DNA of 64,000 nucleotides from an uncultured Lachnospiraceae bacterium (GCA_902766735.1 CACXEU010000091.1:1-64000); one strand, 5' to 3'; counted from the stretch's first letter, positions 24,533 through 35,146 are shown. Notes: generated by a model from the letters alone, not told the origin. Program-made: numbers and translations.

Positions 24533-25846
24533 TTAATTTACATTATCATCGTTATCTTCAAATCTCACGCGAATGGAATTTGCATGTGCAGTTAACCCTT
24601 CTGCCTTTGCGAACTTCTGAATATCTCCGCTCAAAGGTTCTAATGCTTCTCTCGAGAAGGAAATAATGCTGGATTTCTTAATGAAATCATCCACACTCAA
24701 TGGAGAGAAGAATTTTGCTGTTCCATTGGTCGGAAGTACGTGATTTGGTCCTGCAAAATAATCTCCTAATGGTTCCGAACTGTGTTCTCCAAGGAAAATC
24801 GCTCCTGCATTCTTAATTCTGGTCATCACATCAAACGGATTAGCTGTCACAATTTCCAAGTGTTCAGATGCAATTTCATTGGCTGCATCAATCACATCTT
24901 CCATGGTATCTGTTACTAAAATATATCCATAATTTTCCAAAGATTTTTCTAAAATTTCCTTACGATTCAGTTTAGAAACGAATAAATCCACATAATCGGA
25001 AACTTCCTTTGCCAGTTTCTCACTGGTAGTCAATAAAATGGCTGATGCCAATTCATCATGTTCTGCCTGTGAAAGTAAGTCGGCTGCCACATATCTAGGA
25101 TTTGCAGTTTCATCGGCAATCACAAGAATTTCACTTGGTCCGGCAATGGAATCAATGCCTACATAACCAAATACAGCTTTTTTTGCCAAGGCCACAAAGA
25201 TATTTCCAGGTCCTACAATCTTATCAACCTTCGGTACGGATTCTGTTCCATAAGCCATGGCAGCAATCGCCTGAGCACCACCAACCTTATAAATCACATC
25301 CACCCCTGCTTCATTTGCTGCAACAAGAATCGCCGGATTAATCTTTCCATCTTTTCCCGGAGGGGTACACATAACCAGTTCTTCTACACCGGCAACCTTT
25401 GCTGGAATTACATTCATTAAAACTGATGAAGAAAGAGCTGCTTTTCCTCCTGGAACATAAACACCAACTTTACTGATTGCAGTAACCTTCTGACCCAAAA
25501 TAGAACCGTCCGGTTTCGAATCAAACCAGCTGTATTGCTTCTGTTTTTCATGGTAAGCACGAATATTTTCTTTGGAACGCTTGATAACGCCGATTAACTC
25601 CTTGTCTTCAATCAGTTCATAAGCTTCCTTAATTTCGTTTTCCGTTACACGAATATTTTCCGCATTAATATCAGCCTTGTCAAACTTCTTTGTATATTCA
25701 AAAATTGCCTGATTTCCGTTTTTCTTAACATTGGATAAAATATCCGCAACGGTGTTTTCATATTCTGTATAGTTATTCGGACTTCTCTTTAATAAGTCAT
25801 CCAAAAGATTCTTTTTTGACTGTTCATCTAATTTTACAATTCTCAT
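24533..25846 (-). CDS. hisD: Histidinol dehydrogenase
   Basis: Last enzyme of the pathway, oxidising L-histidinol to L-histidine with two NAD. 437 aa with the family signatures VGVYVPGG, KIVGPGN, IAGPSEI, SQAEHDE (zinc ligands) and the C-terminal GPNHVLPT. It is 11 bases from hisG. Confidence 0.97.
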   Translation of the reverse strand: MRIVKLDEQSKKNLLDDLLKRSPNNYTEYENTVADILSNVKKNGNQAIFEYTKKFDKADINAENIRVTENEIKEAYELIEDKELIGVIKRSKENIRAYHEKQKQYSWFDSKPDGSILGQKVTAISKVGVYVPGGKAALSSSVLMNVIPAKVAGVEELVMCTPPGKDGKINPAILVAANEAGVDVIYKVGGAQAIAAMAYGTESVPKVDKIVGPGNIFVALAKKAVFGYVGIDSIAGPSEILVIADETANPRYVAADLLSQAEHDELASAILLTTSEKLAKEVSDYVDLFVSKLNRKEILEKSLENYGYILVTDTMEDVIDAANEIASEHLEIVTANPFDVMTRIKNAGAIFLGEHSSEPLGDYFAGPNHVLPTNGTAKFFSPLSVDDFIKKSSIISFSREALEPLSGDIQKFAKAEGLTAHANSIRVRFEDNDDNVN

Positions 25847-25857
25847 AGTTTCACCTC

Positions 25858-26502
25858 TTATTTTTCTTCGATTTTCGCTTTTAAATCAGTGATGATTTTT
25901 CGAATTCGTTCATCTTCCATTTTCATACTGACCTGATTTACTACCATTCTGGCAGATAATGGACACACTTCTTCTAATACGCCCAAACCATTTTCTTTCA
26001 AAGTGGTTCCAGTTTCCACAATATCTACAATCACTTCAGAAAGGCCAACAATTGGAGCCAGCTCCACGGAACCGTTTAACTTAATCATTTCCACAGTCTG
26101 ATGCTTTTTATTGTAGAAGTAATCCTTGGCAATCTTAGGATACTTGGATGCCACACGAATCATTTCATGATTTTTCAATAATTCTCTAGCTGATTCCGGA
26201 CCACAAACACACATCCGGCACTTTCCAAATCCTAAATCCAATACTTCATATAAATTTCTATCTTCTTCTAAAATGGTATCTTTTCCAACAATACCGATGT
26301 CTGCAGCACCATATTCCACATATGTAGGAACATCACTGGCTTTTGCAAGGAAAAATTTCAACTTCAGTTCTTCATTGACGAAAATTAACTTTCTCGTTTT
26401 TTCATCTTTCATTTCCTCACATTCAATCCCAATTTCTTCAAACATTTTCATCGCTGTTTTCGCAAGTCTTCCTTTTGCTAAAGCAAATGTTAAATATCTC
26501 AT
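25858..26502 (-). CDS. hisG: ATP phosphoribosyltransferase, short form
   Basis: First committed step of histidine synthesis. At 214 aa it is the short form, lacking the C-terminal regulatory domain, so it needs HisZ, encoded directly upstream. Visible motifs: [10 protein letters not shown] at the start, [10 protein letters not shown], and [14 protein letters not shown]. Confidence 0.97.
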   Translation of the reverse strand: MRYLTFALAKGRLAKTAMKMFEEIGIECEEMKDEKTRKLIFVNEELKLKFFLAKASDVPTYVEYGAADIGIVGKDTILEEDRNLYEVLDLGFGKCRMCVCGPESARELLKNHEMIRVASKYPKIAKDYFYNKKHQTVEMIKLNGSVELAPIVGLSEVIVDIVETGTTLKENGLGVLEEVCPLSARMVVNQVSMKMEDERIRKIITDLKAKIEEK

Positions 26503-26555
26503 TTTCTTCTCCTCATCTATTATGCTTAGGATTTTAATCCATTACAATAAACTGC

Positions 26556-27761
26556 TTAAATTTCTGTTGCTCCGTCTTTTGAAACGTATGTCACACAGGA
26601 AGCACCATCTTCCTTCTTCGCCTTAACATAGTCTTCAATGGAAATGTCTGCTTTCTTGGAAATTAATTCCGTGTTAATCCCCTGGTTTCGATAATCCGTT
26701 GCAAGTTGTAAAGCATATTTTCTAAATTCCGGTTCATAAATAACAACACGGAAGGAATAGTCATAATTTTTACGAATATCTTCAGAAGCTAGTGCAATCA
26801 TAATCTGATCCATATAAATGGCAAAACCGATGGCAGCTGCATTCTTTCCAAACTGTCCCAAAAGTTTATCGTAACGACCTCCGGTTACGATATGATTTCC
26901 GGAGCCGTAGGTATAGCCTTTAAAAATAATTCCGGTATAGTACTTATAATTACTTACCATTCCTAAATCAAAACTAATGTATTTTGCAACACCGTAATCT
27001 TCTAAAATAGAATATAATTCTTCCAGACGCTCGATAGCGTTCAACGCTGTTTCATTTGAAGTCAGTTTCTTAGCTGTTTCCAAAACATCAACAGAGCCAA
27101 ATAATGCAGGGAGCTTTAACAATGCTTCTTTCGCTTCCCCTTTTACTCCGTGTTCATCTAATAATTCTTCCACACCAAAATCATTCTTATTTTCAATTCG
27201 GATGCGAAGTTCTTCTTCTGTTTCTTCATCTAAGCCACAATCCTGAAGCAATCCCTTATAAAAATCAGCATGACCAATTTCCACAAGATATTCTTTTAAG
27301 CCAGCGGCCCGCAAGGATTCAGAAACCAATGCAATCATTTCAGCATCTGCTTCCACGGAATCATCATTAATCTGTTCACAACCTAGCTGCGTGATTTCCT
27401 TTAATTTTCCCTGTAATTCAGAATTATTGATATAAGTGTTTGCATTGTAACACAATTTAACCGGTGTACTGGCATCCATATAATATTTTGCAACCATTCT
27501 TGCAATGGACGGTGTCATATCCGGTCTTAATACAAGGGTATTTCCTTCGCGGTCAAAGAACTTATACAAGTCTTTTGATGCTACAGAGCCACGCTCCTTA
27601 CTAAATATATCAAAGAATTCAAACGTTGGTGTCTGTATGTTATGATATCCAAAACGATTAAACACCTGATTGATTTTGTTTTCTAAAGTTAATTTCACGG
27701 AACATTCTTTTCCGTATACGTCTCTTACTCCTTCAGGAGTATGTAATAATACTTTGCTCAT
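26556..27761 (-). CDS. hisZ: ATP phosphoribosyltransferase regulatory subunit
   Basis: A HisRS-like protein that activates short HisG and confers histidine feedback. Class II tRNA-synthetase-like core (TPEGVRDVYG, LRPDMTPSIARMV, GRYDKLLGQFG) without an anticodon-binding domain typical of HisS. 401 aa, the first gene of the operon behind a strong promoter. Confidence 0.95.
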   Translation of the reverse strand: MSKVLLHTPEGVRDVYGKECSVKLTLENKINQVFNRFGYHNIQTPTFEFFDIFSKERGSVASKDLYKFFDREGNTLVLRPDMTPSIARMVAKYYMDASTPVKLCYNANTYINNSELQGKLKEITQLGCEQINDDSVEADAEMIALVSESLRAAGLKEYLVEIGHADFYKGLLQDCGLDEETEEELRIRIENKNDFGVEELLDEHGVKGEAKEALLKLPALFGSVDVLETAKKLTSNETALNAIERLEELYSILEDYGVAKYISFDLGMVSNYKYYTGIIFKGYTYGSGNHIVTGGRYDKLLGQFGKNAAAIGFAIYMDQIMIALASEDIRKNYDYSFRVVIYEPEFRKYALQLATDYRNQGINTELISKKADISIEDYVKAKKEDGASCVTYVSKDGATEI

Positions 27762-27799
27762 TTGATACCTCTTTCGCTTTATCGAATTAAAGTGCTAAT

Positions 27800-27817
27800 T
27801 TGCTACCTTGTTAGCAA
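27800..27817. promoter_or_regulatory. Possible operator of the his operon
   Basis: TTGCTA-N6-TAGCAA forms a perfect 6-bp inverted repeat just downstream of the hisZ -10, where a repressor would block elongation or initiation; a related TTAGCAC half-site lies next to it. It may be the site of a TrpR-like histidine repressor, but no regulator gene is present. Confidence 0.4.
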
Positions 27818-27827
27818 GTTGAACTAG

Positions 27828-27856
27828 AGTATACAATAGAATTTATAAAAAGTCAA
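27828..27856 (-). promoter_or_regulatory. his operon promoter
   Basis: TTGACT (complement of 27851-27856) and TATACT (complement of 27828-27833), spacer 17 bases. Confidence 0.82.
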
Positions 27857-27865
27857 ACCTTTCTC

Positions 27866-28399
27866 CTATGCTCTTCGCTCTAAATCCAACTGAACCCCTT
27901 TCAGGTAATGAATCAATGCTCCGGGAGCCGATTTCATCAGAAAAGTTTTATCTATTTCTTCATAAGTAAAGCTTTTTCTTCCCCCTTCAATACTTCGATC
28001 ATAAAATCGCTTGATGTCAGAAAAAGGGATATAATAGGTTTCGTTTCGTTTAGAATAAAATAAGAGAATAAACGAAATGCCTCCCTGTTTCTCAAAATCT
28101 TCCATAAACTGAATCTGATGTTCATGGATGTTCATCATCGGAAAAGTTGTTGAGGCACATTCTTTTGCATCAAAACAAACCGGAATTCCCTGAACCGCAC
28201 CAATGTAATCCACAGTACTCTGCTTTTCAAAGTATGCCAGCGTAATATGTCTGGTAGACTGGTCGATTTTTACCGGAGTGATCGGTGTAGGAATCTTTTG
28301 AATCAAAGCTAAACCTTTCTCACGATAATGCTCATTGGTCATATTTATCATTTCTTCTAAAACAGAACCTCTCAGTCCTCTGGAATTCCATGTACCCAT
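27866..28399 (-). CDS. recU: Holliday junction resolvase RecU
   Basis: Cleaves Holliday junctions together with RuvAB (encoded at 51135-52757). 177 aa with the RecU hallmarks SRGLRGSVLEEMI at the start, STVDYIGAVQGIPVCFDAKE (catalytic Asp and Lys, PD-(D/E)xK type), and LLFYS. Starts 2 bases after the RluA-type gene. Confidence 0.92.
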   Translation of the reverse strand: MGTWNSRGLRGSVLEEMINMTNEHYREKGLALIQKIPTPITPVKIDQSTRHITLAYFEKQSTVDYIGAVQGIPVCFDAKECASTTFPMMNIHEHQIQFMEDFEKQGGISFILLFYSKRNETYYIPFSDIKRFYDRSIEGGRKSFTYEEIDKTFLMKSAPGALIHYLKGVQLDLERRA

Positions 28400-28401
28400 A
28401 A

Positions 28402-29370
28402 CTAATCCTTTATCTCATCACCACAAACCTTAACAAAGGTATCCGGTAATGCTGCTACAATTTCTTTCTTTTCTAAATTCTTGAATCCTTCCGGCATGAC
28501 TCCAAAACACAGTTTCCATGCATGAAGCATTTGATCCGTGATTCCAAACTGTTCTTTATATTGCTGATTTATATTCAACATTCCATATTTATAATCTCCG
28601 ATAATCGGATGACCCACCGACGCAAGATGCGCTCGAATCTGATGTGGTTTTCCGGTAATCAGTTTCACTTTTAACAAGGTAATCTGATTCATTCTTTTCA
28701 ATGGTTCATATTCAGTTTCAATCTTTTTTCCATCTTCCGGTATTTGAGAAACCGTAACCTTATTGGTCTTCTCATCTTTATTTAAGTAACCGCTAATTTT
28801 CATGGACTCGGTCACACTCCCGGCTACAACGGCAAGATAATACTTATCCATAGTTCGGTTCTTAAACATTTCCGAAAGAACCTGTAACCCCAAAAGAGAT
28901 TTACCAGCCACTAGTAAACCGCTGGTATTTCGGTCCAAACGATTACAGATTGACGGTTTAAAGGTTGCCAACTCCTCCATGGATAATACCCCTTCATGAA
29001 CCAGATAGGAAATAATATATTCATTGGCTGATACATCCGTATCTTTTGCCTTCTGGCTTAGCATTCCGGATGGTTTATTGATAATCAGAACATTGTCGTC
29101 TTCATATACCACATCCAAGGGAATATAATCTGCCAGTTCCACAGTGAAAAGGCCACGAAATTTTGCAATGGTCTCGTCGGCCATAAATATCTTTACCACA
29201 TCTCCCTGATTAAGTTTATCTTTCCCATCGCTCTTTTTTCCGTTTAAGGTAATATTCTTTTTTCGAAGCATTTTGTAAATAAATCCGGACCCGGCTTCTT
29301 TGAAATACTTCATTAAAAATTTATCAAATCGTTGTCCTGCTTCATTGGCATTGATTTCTATTTGTTGCAT
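28402..29370 (-). CDS. RluA-family pseudouridine synthase
   Basis: Converts uridine to pseudouridine in rRNA or tRNA. 322 aa: N-terminal S4 domain (about 12-70) and a catalytic domain with NRLDRNTSGLL carrying the nucleophilic Asp, then KPHQIRAHLA. RluC/RluD-like, but the RNA target cannot be assigned. Overlaps the RsuA-type gene by 13 bases. Confidence 0.93.
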   Translation of the reverse strand: MQQIEINANEAGQRFDKFLMKYFKEAGSGFIYKMLRKKNITLNGKKSDGKDKLNQGDVVKIFMADETIAKFRGLFTVELADYIPLDVVYEDDNVLIINKPSGMLSQKAKDTDVSANEYIISYLVHEGVLSMEELATFKPSICNRLDRNTSGLLVAGKSLLGLQVLSEMFKNRTMDKYYLAVVAGSVTESMKISGYLNKDEKTNKVTVSQIPEDGKKIETEYEPLKRMNQITLLKVKLITGKPHQIRAHLASVGHPIIGDYKYGMLNINQQYKEQFGITDQMLHAWKLCFGVMPEGFKNLEKKEIVAALPDTFVKVCGDEIKD

Positions 29371-30062
29371 CTTAAATCCTCAATTTCCGCTTTTGTCAGT
29401 GGACGATACGCCCCTTTTTCCAAAGATTCATCTAAAATCAAACTTCCCATGGAAATTCGTTTTAAATAGGTTACGGTAAGGCCAATGGAACGAAACATCC
29501 GTTTCACCTGATGGTACTTTCCTTCCGTAATCGTAATATAAGCTTTTTGACAATCATCTAACAATTCCAATTTGGCCGGTTTCGTTAGTTTTTTCTCTCC
29601 AATATCTAGACCTTGTTGGAACTGCTCAACATCAGCTTCCGTTAGTGCTCCATCCAGTTCCACATAATATTTCTTTTCCACATGTTTTCTGGGCGATAAC
29701 AATTCATGGGATAACGCACCATCATTGGTAATTAAAAGAAGTCCCTCGGTATCCTTATCCAGTCTGCCAACAGGGAATAGGCCGTCTTTCGGCGTGACAT
29801 CCAATAAATCCAGAACCGTTTTACAATGATTATCCTTCACGGCACTTAAGTAACCTGCCGGCTTATGAAGCATATAATAGTAAAATTTACTATATTCTAA
29901 ATTTATCCCCTGAAATTCTATTATATCATTTTCTTCATTAACATGGTACTCAGGCTTCTTTAAAATTTCACCATTAATCTTCACTTTTCCCTTTTTGATA
30001 TATTCTTTTACCTGACTACGGGATCCAATGCCCATGGTAGTCAAATATTTATCTAATCTCAT
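29358..30062 (-). CDS. RsuA/RluB-family pseudouridine synthase
   Basis: Modifies rRNA uridine. 234 aa: S4 domain (1-60, MRLDKYLTTMGIGSRSQVKEYIKKG), catalytic GRLDKDTEGLLL with the nucleophilic Asp, and GKYHQVKRMF. Most like RsuA (16S) in size, but position specificity is unproven. Shine-Dalgarno AAGAGGT. Confidence 0.93.
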   Translation of the reverse strand: MRLDKYLTTMGIGSRSQVKEYIKKGKVKINGEILKKPEYHVNEENDIIEFQGINLEYSKFYYYMLHKPAGYLSAVKDNHCKTVLDLLDVTPKDGLFPVGRLDKDTEGLLLITNDGALSHELLSPRKHVEKKYYVELDGALTEADVEQFQQGLDIGEKKLTKPAKLELLDDCQKAYITITEGKYHQVKRMFRSIGLTVTYLKRISMGSLILDESLEKGAYRPLTKAEIEDLRCNK

Positions 30063-30138
30063 ATAAACCTCTTATATCTCCAACAAGGTCGCCCCGCATG
30101 GCACATCCACCTAGTTTTCGTTCTGCAGATACATACGA

Positions 30139-30172
30139 AAAGCCGTGAGATTACAGGAATCTCTCCGGCTTA
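30139..30172 (-). terminator. Terminator after the cupin gene
   Basis: In the transcript AAGCCG-GA-GAGATT pairs with AATCTC-A-CGGCTT, followed by TTTTCGT. The rest of the 30063-30189 gap shows no other feature I can name. Confidence 0.75.
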
Positions 30173-30189
30173 TCGTCAGTATACCTCGT

Positions 30190-30606
30190 CTATAACGCAT
30201 CATATAATTTTTTAATGGTTGCCTTCTGTTCCGGAGTCAATTTTACCTTTGGTGAATTATCATCACAGGTATTTCTGTTTTCCACAATTAATACAGTGGA
30301 GCCTTTTTCCGGAGTATGGGTATGGAAGGTACCTTTTTTTACATTATATAGCTTCAATGGTTCCAGTTTTACCGCTTCGATTTCGCCAATGGTATCCCCC
30401 TGTCCACCTAAGAAGAGGGTAAATTCTCCTGCAAGAAGAACGAAAACTTCATCGGATTCATCGTGCTTTTGCATATCCTTTAATAAATCCACTTCCAATT
30501 CCTCGCAATAACGGAGTTCTGCAACTCTCCAGCTTTCAAAATCTATTAACGGTAAATATCCTTCTCCGTCATAACTTGTCACTTCCAAATGCTTCTGATC
30601 AATCAT
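30190..30606 (-). CDS. Cupin-domain protein
   Basis: A 138 aa small beta-barrel protein with a cupin-like motif (KHDESDEVFVLLAGEFTLFLG, then KGTFHTHTPEKGSTVLIVEN). The His/Glu set is suited to metal binding. It follows ridA by 2 bases, with the ridA stop inside its Shine-Dalgarno GAGGTG. Substrate unknown. Confidence 0.82.
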   Translation of the reverse strand: MIDQKHLEVTSYDGEGYLPLIDFESWRVAELRYCEELEVDLLKDMQKHDESDEVFVLLAGEFTLFLGGQGDTIGEIEAVKLEPLKLYNVKKGTFHTHTPEKGSTVLIVENRNTCDDNSPKVKLTPEQKATIKKLYDAL

Positions 30607-30608
30607 GT

Positions 30609-30980
30609 TTACACCTCAGCAATTACTTCTACTTCACAAAGAACATTCTTTGGAAGTGTTTTTACTGCCACACAGCTTCTAGCTGGCTTTTCTGTAAAAT
30701 ACTTTCCGTAAATCTCATTAAACGCTGCAAAGTCTCCCATATCATCCAGGAAGCAGACTGTTTTTACAACTTTTTCATAAGAGGAACCTGCTTCTTCCAA
30801 CAAAGCTCCAAGATTTTTCATCACCTGTTCAGTCTGTTCTTCAATAGTAGCTCCTACAACTTCTCCTGTAGCCGGATCTAACGCAATCTGACCTGATGAG
30901 AATAAAAGATTCCCTGTAATAATTCCCTGTGAATATGGTCCAATGGCAGCAGGTGCCTTATCTGTACTGATTTTTTTCAT
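30609..30980 (-). CDS. ridA: RidA-family enamine/imine deaminase
   Basis: Hydrolyses reactive 2-aminoacrylate-type intermediates from PLP enzymes. 123 aa with the family core ([12 protein letters not shown] at the start), the catalytic Arg in PARSCVAV and Glu in CEVEVIA near the end. ATG at 30980 is 9 bases from AGGAGG; the ATG at 30989 touches that sequence. Confidence 0.93.
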   Translation of the reverse strand: MKKISTDKAPAAIGPYSQGIITGNLLFSSGQIALDPATGEVVGATIEEQTEQVMKNLGALLEEAGSSYEKVVKTVCFLDDMGDFAAFNEIYGKYFTEKPARSCVAVKTLPKNVLCEVEVIAEV

Positions 30981-30999
30981 TTCGTTCATCCTCCTGATT

Positions 31000-32913
31000 T
31001 TAATTTCCTGTCTGTAAACGGTAATATGTACCTTTCGCTTCCATCAATTCCTGATGACTTCCACGCTCTATTATTCTACCTTGTTCTAACACCATAATGC
31101 AATCACTATTTTTAATTGTTGATAATCGATGGGCAATAACAAAAGTGGTACGTCCTTTCATTAAGGAATCCATTCCTTCCTGAACCATACGCTCTGTTCT
31201 GGTATCAATGGAAGATGTTGCTTCATCAAGAATCAATGCCGGTGGATTTGCAACAGCTGCTCTGGCAATAGACAACAACTGTCTCTGTCCTTGACTTAAG
31301 TTTCCTCCGTCACCGGTCAACATGGTGTTATATCCTTCCGGTAATTGCCGAATAAAACTATCAGCATTAGCAAGCTTTGCTGCAGCAATGACTTCTTCAT
31401 CCGTAGCTTCCAGATTTCCGTAGCGGATATTTTCCATAACTGTTGCGGTAAACAAATGGGTATCCTGCAAAACCATTCCCAAAGATTTTCTTAAATCTGA
31501 CTTTTTAATTTTATTGATATTAATTCCATCATATCGGATTTTTCCATCCTGAATATCATAGAATCGGTTAATCAGGTTCGTAATGGTTGTCTTTCCTGCA
31601 CCGGTAGAACCAACGAAAGCAATCTTTTCTCCAGGATTCGCATACATCTTCACATCATGAAGAACAATCTTTTCATCGTTATATCCAAAATCAACACCGT
31701 TAAAGACAATTTCACCTTTCATTTCCACATAAGTGGTTTCACCGGTATCCTTATGGAAATGCTTCCAAGCCCAAATTCCGGTACGTTCCTTGCATTCCAC
31801 CAGACGGTCTCCTTCTTTCTTAGCACGAACTAAAGTAACGTATCCATCGTCCACTTCCGGTTCTTCGTCCAGTAATTTGAAAATACGTTCTCCGCCGGCA
31901 ATCGCCATAACAATACTGTTAATCTGCATGGTAATCTGATTAATTGGCTGTGAGAACTGCTTATTAAATGTCAGAAAACTGATTAACGCACCGGCTGTCA
32001 TGGAAAATCCTAATGGATGAGCAATGGCAAGCACTGCTCCTAAACAAGCACAAAGTACATAACTCACATTTCCAAGCTGAGCATTGGTTGGTGCCAAAAC
32101 ATTGGCAAACTTGTTTGCCTTATACGCAGATTCACATAACTGGTCATTTAACCGATTAAATTCTTCGATGGACTCGTCTTCGTGGCAAAAAACCTTAACA
32201 ACTTTTTGTCCGGTAATCATTTCCTGAATATAACCATTCACAGCACCTAAATCCTTCTGCTGTGCCACAAAGTATTTTCCGGATAAGGAAGTCAGCTTTT
32301 TCGAGGTAAATAACACTACACCAATCATACCAACAGAAATCAATGTCAGGGGGATACTTAAAACAAACATGGAACCCAAAACACTGACAACGGTAATTAA
32401 ACTGTTAATCATCTGTGGCATGGACTGACTAATCATCTGTCTTAAAGTATCAATATCATTGGTGAACATGGACATGATGTCACCATGGCTATGGGTATCA
32501 AAATATTTTACCGGAAGGCTTTGCATATGATTAAACATTTCATTTCGCAAGTCTTTTAAGGTGCCCTGGGTTACAAACACCATAATTTCTGCCTGAATCA
32601 ATGCAGCACCGATTCCTATGCCATAAAAAACAACAACCCTGGTCATAGCCTGTGCCAAATCAGCAAAGGTCTTTTCATGATTTAAAATGCCCTTAATATA
32701 AACATCCACTAGGGATTTTGTAAACCAGGTTCCCTGGATATTGGAAAACACACTTGCTAAAATACAAAGTAATACAATCACCAAATGAACTGCATAATGC
32801 TTTCCCATAAACCGAAGCAGTCTGGAAACAGTTTTCATCGGGTTTTCCACTTTTGGTCTCGGTCCTCTTGCGCCTCCACGCATTCCTTTAAATTCTTTCA
32901 CTTTTTCTGCCAT
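31000..32913 (-). CDS. ABC exporter half-transporter, subunit B
   Basis: A fused membrane and ATPase subunit of 637 aa: six-helix type-I exporter domain (about 40-330) and nucleotide-binding domain with Walker [10 protein letters not shown], signature LSQGQRQ, Walker [13 protein letters not shown]. About 50 extra residues precede the ATPase domain ([19 protein letters not shown]). It starts one base inside the partner gene (TAATG), so the two form a heterodimer of the multidrug-exporter type (YfiC/BmrD-like). Confidence 0.92.
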   Translation of the reverse strand: MAEKVKEFKGMRGGARGPRPKVENPMKTVSRLLRFMGKHYAVHLVIVLLCILASVFSNIQGTWFTKSLVDVYIKGILNHEKTFADLAQAMTRVVVFYGIGIGAALIQAEIMVFVTQGTLKDLRNEMFNHMQSLPVKYFDTHSHGDIMSMFTNDIDTLRQMISQSMPQMINSLITVVSVLGSMFVLSIPLTLISVGMIGVVLFTSKKLTSLSGKYFVAQQKDLGAVNGYIQEMITGQKVVKVFCHEDESIEEFNRLNDQLCESAYKANKFANVLAPTNAQLGNVSYVLCACLGAVLAIAHPLGFSMTAGALISFLTFNKQFSQPINQITMQINSIVMAIAGGERIFKLLDEEPEVDDGYVTLVRAKKEGDRLVECKERTGIWAWKHFHKDTGETTYVEMKGEIVFNGVDFGYNDEKIVLHDVKMYANPGEKIAFVGSTGAGKTTITNLINRFYDIQDGKIRYDGININKIKKSDLRKSLGMVLQDTHLFTATVMENIRYGNLEATDEEVIAAAKLANADSFIRQLPEGYNTMLTGDGGNLSQGQRQLLSIARAAVANPPALILDEATSSIDTRTERMVQEGMDSLMKGRTTFVIAHRLSTIKNSDCIMVLEQGRIIERGSHQELMEAKGTYYRLQTGN

Positions 32914-34679
32914 TACTGTACACCTCCTTTTTTATCAAAGTCAGCATTATCAGTAGTCTGCTGTGTATAGATTTCACTATAAATTTCATCATTCTTTAAC
33001 AATTCTTCATGGGTTCCAATTCCATGAATCTTTCCATCATCCATGACAATGATTCGATCCGAATCCTGAACGCTGGAAATTCGCTGTGCAATGATAATCT
33101 TTGTGGTATTAGGAATTTCTTCCCGGAACGCCTGACGAATTTTACTGTCGGTCACGGTATCCACAGCACTGGTACTGTCATCCAAAATTAATACCTTTGG
33201 TTTCTTTACCAGAGCTCTGGCAATACACAATCGCTGTCTCTGTCCACCGGATACATTGGTTCCACCCTGTTCAATGTAACTATTGTATTTTTCCGGCATC
33301 TTCTCAATGAATTCATCTGCACAAGCCAATTTACAGGCACGAATACATTCTTCATCGGTTGCATTTTCATCACCCCAGCGCAAGTTGTCTAAAATAGTTC
33401 CGGAGAACAATACATTCTTCTGTAACACAACGCTTACTTCCTTACGAAGGTTTTCCAAGTCATAAGAGCGGACATCATTGCCACCTACCAAAACTTCACC
33501 GGATTCCACATCATATAATCTGGAAAGTAAATTAACCAGACTGGATTTTGCACTACCGGTTCCACCGATAATCCCAATAGTCTCTCCGGATTGAATTTGT
33601 AAATTGATATTTTCCAGAACCGGTTTTTCACTGGTCTTGTTATAACGAAATACCACATCCTTAAATTCAATGGAACCATCCGGTACTTCTGTCAAGGCAT
33701 TTTCCGGATTTGTGATATCCGGCTCTTCATTTAATACTTCTGCGATTCTTTCTGCACTGGCTGCACTCATGGTAACCATAACAAAAATCAATGAAAGAAT
33801 CATCAGACTCATCAGAATATTTACACAATAAGCCAATAAAGAAGTCATATCACCAATGGTTAATCCCACATCTGGATTATTTCCACTCTCTACAATCAAA
33901 TGAGCCCCGGTCCATCCAATCAACAAGATACAGGAATAAACCATCAACATCATCATCGGTGCATTTAAAGATACAATTCCTTCAGCACGAATGAACATTT
34001 TATAAATGTTATAACTTGCTTTTCCAAATTTTCCTTTTTCGTAATCTTCACGAACAAAGGCTTTTACCACACGCATGGATGTCACATTTTCCTGAACACT
34101 TTCATTCATTGCATCATATTTCTTAAATACTTGTGTGAAATATTTATGGGCATTAATGGTAATAATCACAATAAATACCGCTAAAATTAACACTGCATAT
34201 AAGTAAATCTGCGCCATTTTCGGTGACACGAAAAATGCCATAGTCATTGCTGTAATCAAACTGAATGGTGCTCTGACACACATACGCAAGATCATCTGGT
34301 AAGCATTCTGAATATTGGTCACGTCAGTGGTTAATCTGGTAACCAATCCGGCTGAACTAAATTTATCAATATTGGAAAAGGAATAAGTCTGAATCTTTTC
34401 AAACATGGCCTTTCTTAAGTTTTTAGCAAAGCCGGTGGAAGCTTTTGCTCCCCAGACACCGCCCATGAAACCGGACAATAATCCGGCAAGTGCCAATAAC
34501 AACATGATTCCTGCTGTAAGATAAACTGTTTTCAAGTCCCCTTTTCCAATGGAGTCAATAATCTTTGCCATCAATAAAGGAATAAAATTTTCCACAATTA
34601 CTTCTGCAAGCATCCCATACGGAGTCAGTACAGAAACCACAGCATATTCCTTGATTTCTTTTGCTAACGTACGTATCAT
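32913..34679 (-). CDS. ABC exporter half-transporter, subunit A
   Basis: 588 aa, six membrane helices (about 15-310) plus ATPase domain. Walker A reads GGTGSAKSS with Ala before Lys in place of the usual Gly, signature VSGGQRQR, and Walker B LILDDSTSAVD has Asp where the catalytic Glu is expected. One degenerate ATP site is the rule in heterodimeric exporters, so this is the non-canonical half. It overlaps marR by 4 bases. Confidence 0.92.
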   Translation of the reverse strand: MIRTLAKEIKEYAVVSVLTPYGMLAEVIVENFIPLLMAKIIDSIGKGDLKTVYLTAGIMLLLALAGLLSGFMGGVWGAKASTGFAKNLRKAMFEKIQTYSFSNIDKFSSAGLVTRLTTDVTNIQNAYQMILRMCVRAPFSLITAMTMAFFVSPKMAQIYLYAVLILAVFIVIITINAHKYFTQVFKKYDAMNESVQENVTSMRVVKAFVREDYEKGKFGKASYNIYKMFIRAEGIVSLNAPMMMLMVYSCILLIGWTGAHLIVESGNNPDVGLTIGDMTSLLAYCVNILMSLMILSLIFVMVTMSAASAERIAEVLNEEPDITNPENALTEVPDGSIEFKDVVFRYNKTSEKPVLENINLQIQSGETIGIIGGTGSAKSSLVNLLSRLYDVESGEVLVGGNDVRSYDLENLRKEVSVVLQKNVLFSGTILDNLRWGDENATDEECIRACKLACADEFIEKMPEKYNSYIEQGGTNVSGGQRQRLCIARALVKKPKVLILDDSTSAVDTVTDSKIRQAFREEIPNTTKIIIAQRISSVQDSDRIIVMDDGKIHGIGTHEELLKNDEIYSEIYTQQTTDNADFDKKGGVQ

Positions 34680-35146
34680 TTCTCTCTCCTTTCAAAACAT
34701 TTCATTTCTTCTTCTGATAAATCTGTATGTTCCATCAAATTATGGTAAATCCGGTCCAGATAAGTCCTTAACCGTTCTTTTTCTTCTTCATTAAATCCAT
34801 TGAGCAGAATCTTTTCTGTTTCATCTCTGTGATGATGCATTTCATCATGAAAAGACTGGACCTGCTTCGTTTTCCGAATATTTTTAAAACGCTTGTTTTC
34901 CTCATCCACAGTAATTTCGATATATCCTTTTTCTTCCAGTCTCTGTAAGATTCCTGACATTGTGGAATGTTTTATGGAAAATTCCTGAGCCAGGACTTTC
35001 TGGGTAATCTTTTCATTTTCATGATGATCTAAATAAAAAAGAACGCACATCTGTGCTTCCGTGATATTGTATTTTTCCAGTCTTTTATTCATCCTGATTT
35101 TAAATAATTTATCAATAATCTTAAATCGATAACCTAAATACTCCAT
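34676..35146 (-). CDS. MarR-family transcriptional regulator
   Basis: A 156 aa winged-helix repressor, heading the operon with the two exporter genes. Recognition region AQEFSIKHSTMSGILQRLEEKGYIE and wing DEENKRF are visible. The promoter contains a long palindrome at the start site, so autoregulation with ligand-induced export is likely. Shine-Dalgarno AAGGAG. Confidence 0.93.
   Translation of the reverse strand: MEYLGYRFKIIDKLFKIRMNKRLEKYNITEAQMCVLFYLDHHENEKITQKVLAQEFSIKHSTMSGILQRLEEKGYIEITVDEENKRFKNIRKTKQVQSFHDEMHHHRDETEKILLNGFNEEEKERLRTYLDRIYHNLMEHTDLSEEEMKCFERREK

Noticed and set aside
27762-27865. T-box riboswitch before hisZ
   Set aside because: The leader is about 60 bases and has no specifier-loop structure or T-box sequence.
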